From: Pseudonocardia kunmingensis
GTDB taxonomy: Bacteria; Actinomycetota; Actinomycetes; Mycobacteriales; Pseudonocardiaceae
Direction of reading: 5' to 3'
Length of the DNA stretch: 64,000 nucleotides
NCBI RefSeq assembly: GCF_006716445.1
Contig: NZ_VFPA01000001.1
Span: 1,054,001-1,118,000 of the forward strand
Shown one piece after another: positions 61,340 to 64,000 of the stretch. Numbering within the stretch: position 1 is the first letter of the stretch; the number at the start of each line of letters is the position of its first letter. The notes beneath the pieces were generated by a model that saw only the letters and a list, made by a program, of their open reading frames with translations, ran no database searches and was not told the origin of the DNA. The position numbers were made by a program, and so were the translations under genes.

Positions 61340-62140
61340 TCACCCCACGATCCGCAGGTCGGAGATCCACCCGGCCGCGACGGCCATGATGTAGAAGTCC
61401 GTGATGGCCAGCGTCGCCAGTGTCGTCCAGGCGAGCTGCATGTGCTTGGTGTTCAGCTTCGAGACCTGCAGCCACAGCTTGTAGCGCACCGGGTGCTTCG
61501 AGAAGTGGTTCAGCCGGCCGCCGATGATGCTGCGGCAGGAGTGGCAGGAGATCGTGTACGCCCACAGCAGGATCACGTTGGCGAGCAGGATCAGGTTGCC
61601 CAGGCCGAGGCCGAACCCGCCCTCCGCGGTGCGGAACGCGAGGATCGCGTCCCAGGTGTTGATCACCGAGATGATCGCGGCGGCGTAGAAGAAGTAGCGG
61701 TGCAGGTTCTGCCCGAGCAGCGGGAACCGGGTCTCACCGGTGTAGCGCTGGTGCGGCTCGGCCACCGCGCAGGCCGGCGGCGACAGCCAGAACGCCCGGT
61801 AGTAGGCCTTGCGGTAGTAGTAGCAGGTGAGCCGGAACAGCAGCAGGAACGGCAGCGTCAGCGCCGCGTAGGGCAGCCACCACACGTCGGGCAGGAAGCG
61901 CCCGAAGTGCGCGGCCTCCTCGATGCAACCGGTCGACACGCACGGCGAGTAGAACGGTGTCAGGTAGTTGTACTGCTCGACGTAGTACCACTCCTGCATG
62001 AAGGCCCGCACGGTCGCGTAGGCGACCCAGAGCGTGAGCCCGATGAAGTTGGCCAGGGGTGGCAGCCACCACCGGTCCGTGCGGAGCGTCCGTTCCGAGA
62101 TCTGCGCCCGGCCTGCGGACGCGTCTGTGGTGGATGACAC
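61340..62140 (-). CDS. sdhC: Succinate dehydrogenase membrane subunit (Sdh1 type)
   Basis: The 266-residue membrane subunit has about five helices. Histidines in or near helices (AHFGRFL, HRYFFYA, CHSCRSIIGG, LNHFSKHP) could bind haem or quinone. A CHSCR motif and STGCIEE cysteines resemble the mycobacterial Sdh1 membrane protein (Rv0249c) more than classical SdhC. The GTG at 62140 follows GAGGG at 8 bp; further upstream codons are non-homologous. It is the first gene of sdhCAB here. Confidence 0.85.
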   Translation of the reverse strand: MSSTTDASAGRAQISERTLRTDRWWLPPLANFIGLTLWVAYATVRAFMQEWYYVEQYNYLTPFYSPCVSTGCIEEAAHFGRFLPDVWWLPYAALTLPFLLLFRLTCYYYRKAYYRAFWLSPPACAVAEPHQRYTGETRFPLLGQNLHRYFFYAAAIISVINTWDAILAFRTAEGGFGLGLGNLILLANVILLWAYTISCHSCRSIIGGRLNHFSKHPVRYKLWLQVSKLNTKHMQLAWTTLATLAITDFYIMAVAAGWISDLRIVG

Positions 62141-62284
62141 GTCAGGGTCCCTCGTCTTCTGCGGTGCCGACGCCGACCGCTCCAGGCCGCGGCGTCGGGA
62201 CGTCTGGATCTCGCCGGAGCCTACGACGCCCGGTCGCACCCTGCGTGCGGGGCTGTCACTGTGCGTTCCCCATCGTGATGCGAT

Positions 62285-62902
62285 TCACGCGCCGAACCGC
62301 TCCAGACGCGCGGCGAGCCCGTCCAGGAGGATCTGCACCCCGAGCTCGAAGATCTCCTCACCGCGCTGGCGGGCGAACGCGGGGGCCACCTGTCGCAGGT
62401 TCGGGTAGGCCGCCATGCGCTCCCACAGCGCGGCCGACTCGTCGGGGTCGGGCTCCGGGCGGGCGGTTTCGGCGGAACCCAACACGTGCGCGGTGAGGAG
62501 CCGGCTGATCCCGGCGGCCTCGTCCGGCCCGAACCCGGCGCGCAGCAGGATCCCGACGGTGGTCTCGATGTGCCGGAGCCGGTGCGGACCGGTCGGCGGG
62601 CGCCCCCGCAGCAGGGCCGCGACATCGCGGTGGCGCAGCAGCAGCGCTCGGAACTGGCGCAGGCCGTCGGCGAGCTGCGCGCGCCACGGCTGCGACTCGT
62701 CGATCTCGAAGGCGTCGGCGCACACCGCCTCGGCCACGAGGTCCAGAAGGGCGGCCTTGTTGCGGACGTGCCAGTAGAGGGTGGGCGAGCGGACGCCCAG
62801 CTTCGCCGCCAGCCGGCGCGTGGACAGTTCTGCGAGGCCGACCTCGTCGAGCAGCTCGACGGCTGCGCTCGTGATGCGGGCGAGGTCGAGCGGCTCCGGC
62901 AC
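62285..62902 (-). CDS. TetR repressor (tetracycline-repressor-like C-terminal domain)
   Basis: The 205-residue repressor has helix-turn-helix ITSAAVELLDEVGLAELSTR followed by LAAKLGVRSPTLYWHVRNKA, the exact style of TetR(B/D), and a TetR_C-type domain (ALLLRHRDVAALLRGRPPTG). The recognition helix resembles classical TetR and the divergent promoter carries two tetO-like palindromes, so the DNA specificity appears conserved. It faces a small membrane protein gene, not a tetA pump. It was probably acquired or kept for another ligand. Confidence 0.9.
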   Translation of the reverse strand: MPEPLDLARITSAAVELLDEVGLAELSTRRLAAKLGVRSPTLYWHVRNKAALLDLVAEAVCADAFEIDESQPWRAQLADGLRQFRALLLRHRDVAALLRGRPPTGPHRLRHIETTVGILLRAGFGPDEAAGISRLLTAHVLGSAETARPEPDPDESAALWERMAAYPNLRQVAPAFARQRGEEIFELGVQILLDGLAARLERFGA

Positions 62903-62908
62903 CGGGCG

Positions 62909-62927
62909 ACTCTATCGGTGTTAGAGT
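62909..62927. promoter_or_regulatory. tet-operator-like site 1
   Basis: ACTCTATCGGTGTTAGAGT is a dyad with arms ACTCTA / TAGAGT, close to Tn10 tetO1 except in the centre. It lies 7 bp upstream of the TetR start codon and 18 bp (centre to centre) from the second site. Confidence 0.75.
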
Positions 62928-62944
62928 CTCTATCACTGATAGAG
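62928..62944. promoter_or_regulatory. tet-operator-like site 2
   Basis: CTCTATCACTGATAGAG is a perfect 17-bp palindrome whose core CTATCACTGATAG is the reverse complement of the Tn10 tetO2 core. It abuts the ribosome site of the membrane gene at 62954. Confidence 0.85.
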
Positions 62945-62953
62945 GAGGCTGGC

Positions 62954-63430
62954 GTGGGCAGAAGCAGGCGACTTCAGGTGCTGACGGCCGTGTGCTCGGC
63001 GGTCTTCGCGATCGGGACGGCGCTGCAGGCGTTCGTGGTCATCGACGAGGAGCTCGTCGCACGGGCGATGGAGCTCGCCGGGGCGCCGGCGACGGAGGCC
63101 CCCGGGTTCGTCGCGGTCCTGCGGGCCGTCGGCGTGGCCTACGTCGTGGGCAACGCGCTCGGCCTCCTGGCCCTCACCGGTCGGGCCTGGGTGTTCTGGG
63201 TCGTGCTCGTGGTGAACGTGACGCAGGCGGCCGGGGTCGTCGCGGGGATGGTGCCGGCCGTGGTGTTGCAGGCGGCACGGGACGAGCACGGCGTCGCGGG
63301 GCTGCTGCCCACGTTCGTCACCGACGGCGGGGCCGCCGTGCTCGTCCTCGTCCTGCTGTGGTTCTCCGCGCGCTACCGCGGGCCGTGGGCCCGCGGGGAT
63401 CAGCGACGGCGGCTCGTGGCCGCCAGGTAG
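62954..63430 (+). CDS. Small four-helix membrane protein under tetO-like control
   Basis: The 158-residue integral membrane protein has four helices (about 6-28, 50-72, 76-98 and 118-138) and a basic C-terminus. The GTG follows GAGGAGG at 5 bp; the second tetO-like site ends just before it, so TetR would block transcription here. It does not resemble TetA or another known efflux pump. Its last 31 bases overlap, tail to tail, the end of the iron-sulfur subunit gene on the other strand. Confidence 0.75.
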   Translation: MGRSRRLQVLTAVCSAVFAIGTALQAFVVIDEELVARAMELAGAPATEAPGFVAVLRAVGVAYVVGNALGLLALTGRAWVFWVVLVVNVTQAAGVVAGMVPAVVLQAARDEHGVAGLLPTFVTDGGAAVLVLVLLWFSARYRGPWARGDQRRRLVAAR

Positions 63431-64000
63431 TCCCGGTTCAGCTGGGAGATCACGTCGAGGGGGATCTCCTTCGGGCACGCCACCGCGCACTCGCCGGTGT
63501 TGGTGCACCCGCCGAAGCCCTCGGCGTCGTGCGTCTGGACCATGCGGACGACGCGGTCGGAGCGCTCGGGCTGGCCCTGCGGCAGCTCGCCGAGGTGGGT
63601 GATCTTCGCTCCGACGAACAGCGACGCGCTGCCGTTCGGGCAGGCGGCCACGCACGCGCCGCAGCCGATGCACGCGGCCGCGGTGAAAGCGCGGTCGGCG
63701 TTCGACTTCGGCACCGGCGCGGCGTGCGCCTCGGGCGCCGCGCCGGTGGGCGCGGAGATGTAGCCGCCGGAGGCGACGATCCGGTCGAAGGAGGTCCGGT
63801 CCACGACCAGGTCCTTGACCACGGGGAACGCCGCCGCGCGGAACGGCTCGACCGTGATCGTCTCGCCGTCGCGGAAGTGGCGCAGGTGCAGCTGGCAGGT
63901 GGTGGTGGCCTTCTGCGGGCCGTGCGGCTCGCCGTTGATCACCATGCTGCAGGCACCGCAGATGCCCTCGCGGCAGTCGTGGTCGAACGCCACGGGCTCC
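63400..64000 (-). CDS. sdhB: Succinate dehydrogenase/fumarate reductase iron-sulfur subunit, B type (5' end outside window)
   Basis: About 200 C-terminal residues are visible and the frame is still open at the edge. Cluster motifs are [19 protein letters not shown] ([2Fe-2S]), [16 protein letters not shown] and [19 protein letters not shown]. The spacing and wording match the short B-type SdhB of corynebacteria and Wolinella-like enzymes, which differ from the Sdh1-type subunit encoded 4 kb earlier. The rest of a second succinate dehydrogenase or fumarate reductase (sdhC, sdhA) is therefore expected just beyond the window. It overlaps the convergent membrane gene by 31 bp. Confidence 0.92.
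   Translation of the reverse strand, partial: EPVAFDHDCREGICGACSMVINGEPHGPQKATTTCQLHLRHFRDGETITVEPFRAAAFPVVKDLVVDRTSFDRIVASGGYISAPTGAAPEAHAAPVPKSNADRAFTAAACIGCGACVAACPNGSASLFVGAKITHLGELPQGQPERSDRVVRMVQTHDAEGFGGCTNTGECAVACPKEIPLDVISQLNRDYLAATSRRR

Overview
This 64 kb window is very GC-rich chromosomal DNA from an actinomycete. Codon use is strongly GC3-biased, GTG starts are common, and several conserved blocks have actinobacterial gene order: DUF3052 / aceE / PucR-type FasR / fabD-fabH-acpP-fabF, then nrdJ-nrdR / lexA / hflX / dapF-miaA / DUF349 / miaB, then an Sdh1-type succinate dehydrogenase. A Pseudonocardiaceae member close to Pseudonocardia is my best guess; that is an inference from gene content and not a database result.

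Layout. 1-9.5 kb is loosely packed accessory DNA: an MFS exporter (cut by the window edge) divergent from a MerR regulator, an Imm5-like protein, an alpha/beta hydrolase, an SDR fused in frame to a methyltransferase, an N-terminally eroded DUF664 gene, a ParB-like protein, tRNA-Val, ahpE and a phospholipase D. It carries three unrelated tandem-repeat arrays, each of which runs into the stop codon of a neighbouring gene. 9.4-18.2 kb is the pyruvate-to-fatty-acid block: aceE makes acetyl-CoA, a cold-shock gene follows, and fasR precedes a tightly overlapping fabD-fabH-acpP-fabF operon. 18.2-29.9 kb holds transporters (POT peptide carrier, AGCS symporter), DUF3145, a secreted beta-helix protein, an MBL hydrolase, a Tat-exported multicopper oxidase with a membrane partner and a LysR regulator, and an ECF41-type sigma factor divergent from an FAD oxidoreductase. 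30-46 kb is the DNA precursor / SOS / tRNA-modification block: nrdR-nrdJ, lexA with SOS boxes and a divergent small membrane protein, hflX, dapF, miaA, DUF349 and miaB, interrupted by an ArsR-MFS pair.

46-54.6 kb holds an orphan TAXI binding lipoprotein, a TetR-controlled pair of membrane genes (one ABA4-like), a two-component system, and the divergent gluABCD-type glutamate uptake operon. 54.6-56.0 kb is the most foreign-looking stretch: base composition drops, a LuxR-type regulator lacks half of its receiver, and three short ORFs follow, two with signal peptides. 56-64 kb returns to core genes: an S9 peptidase, a small conserved protein, the sdhC-sdhA-sdhB (Sdh1-type) operon, a TetR gene with two tet-operator-like palindromes facing a small membrane gene, and the start of a second, B-type succinate dehydrogenase iron-sulfur subunit that runs off the edge.

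No insertion sequence, integrase, phage gene or CRISPR array was seen. The most notable non-standard signals are the stop-codon-anchored repeat arrays, the small secreted-protein locus with its truncated regulator, the SDR-methyltransferase fusion, the missing conventional start of fasR, the paired tetO-like operators, and the SOS-box-flanked small membrane gene opposite lexA.
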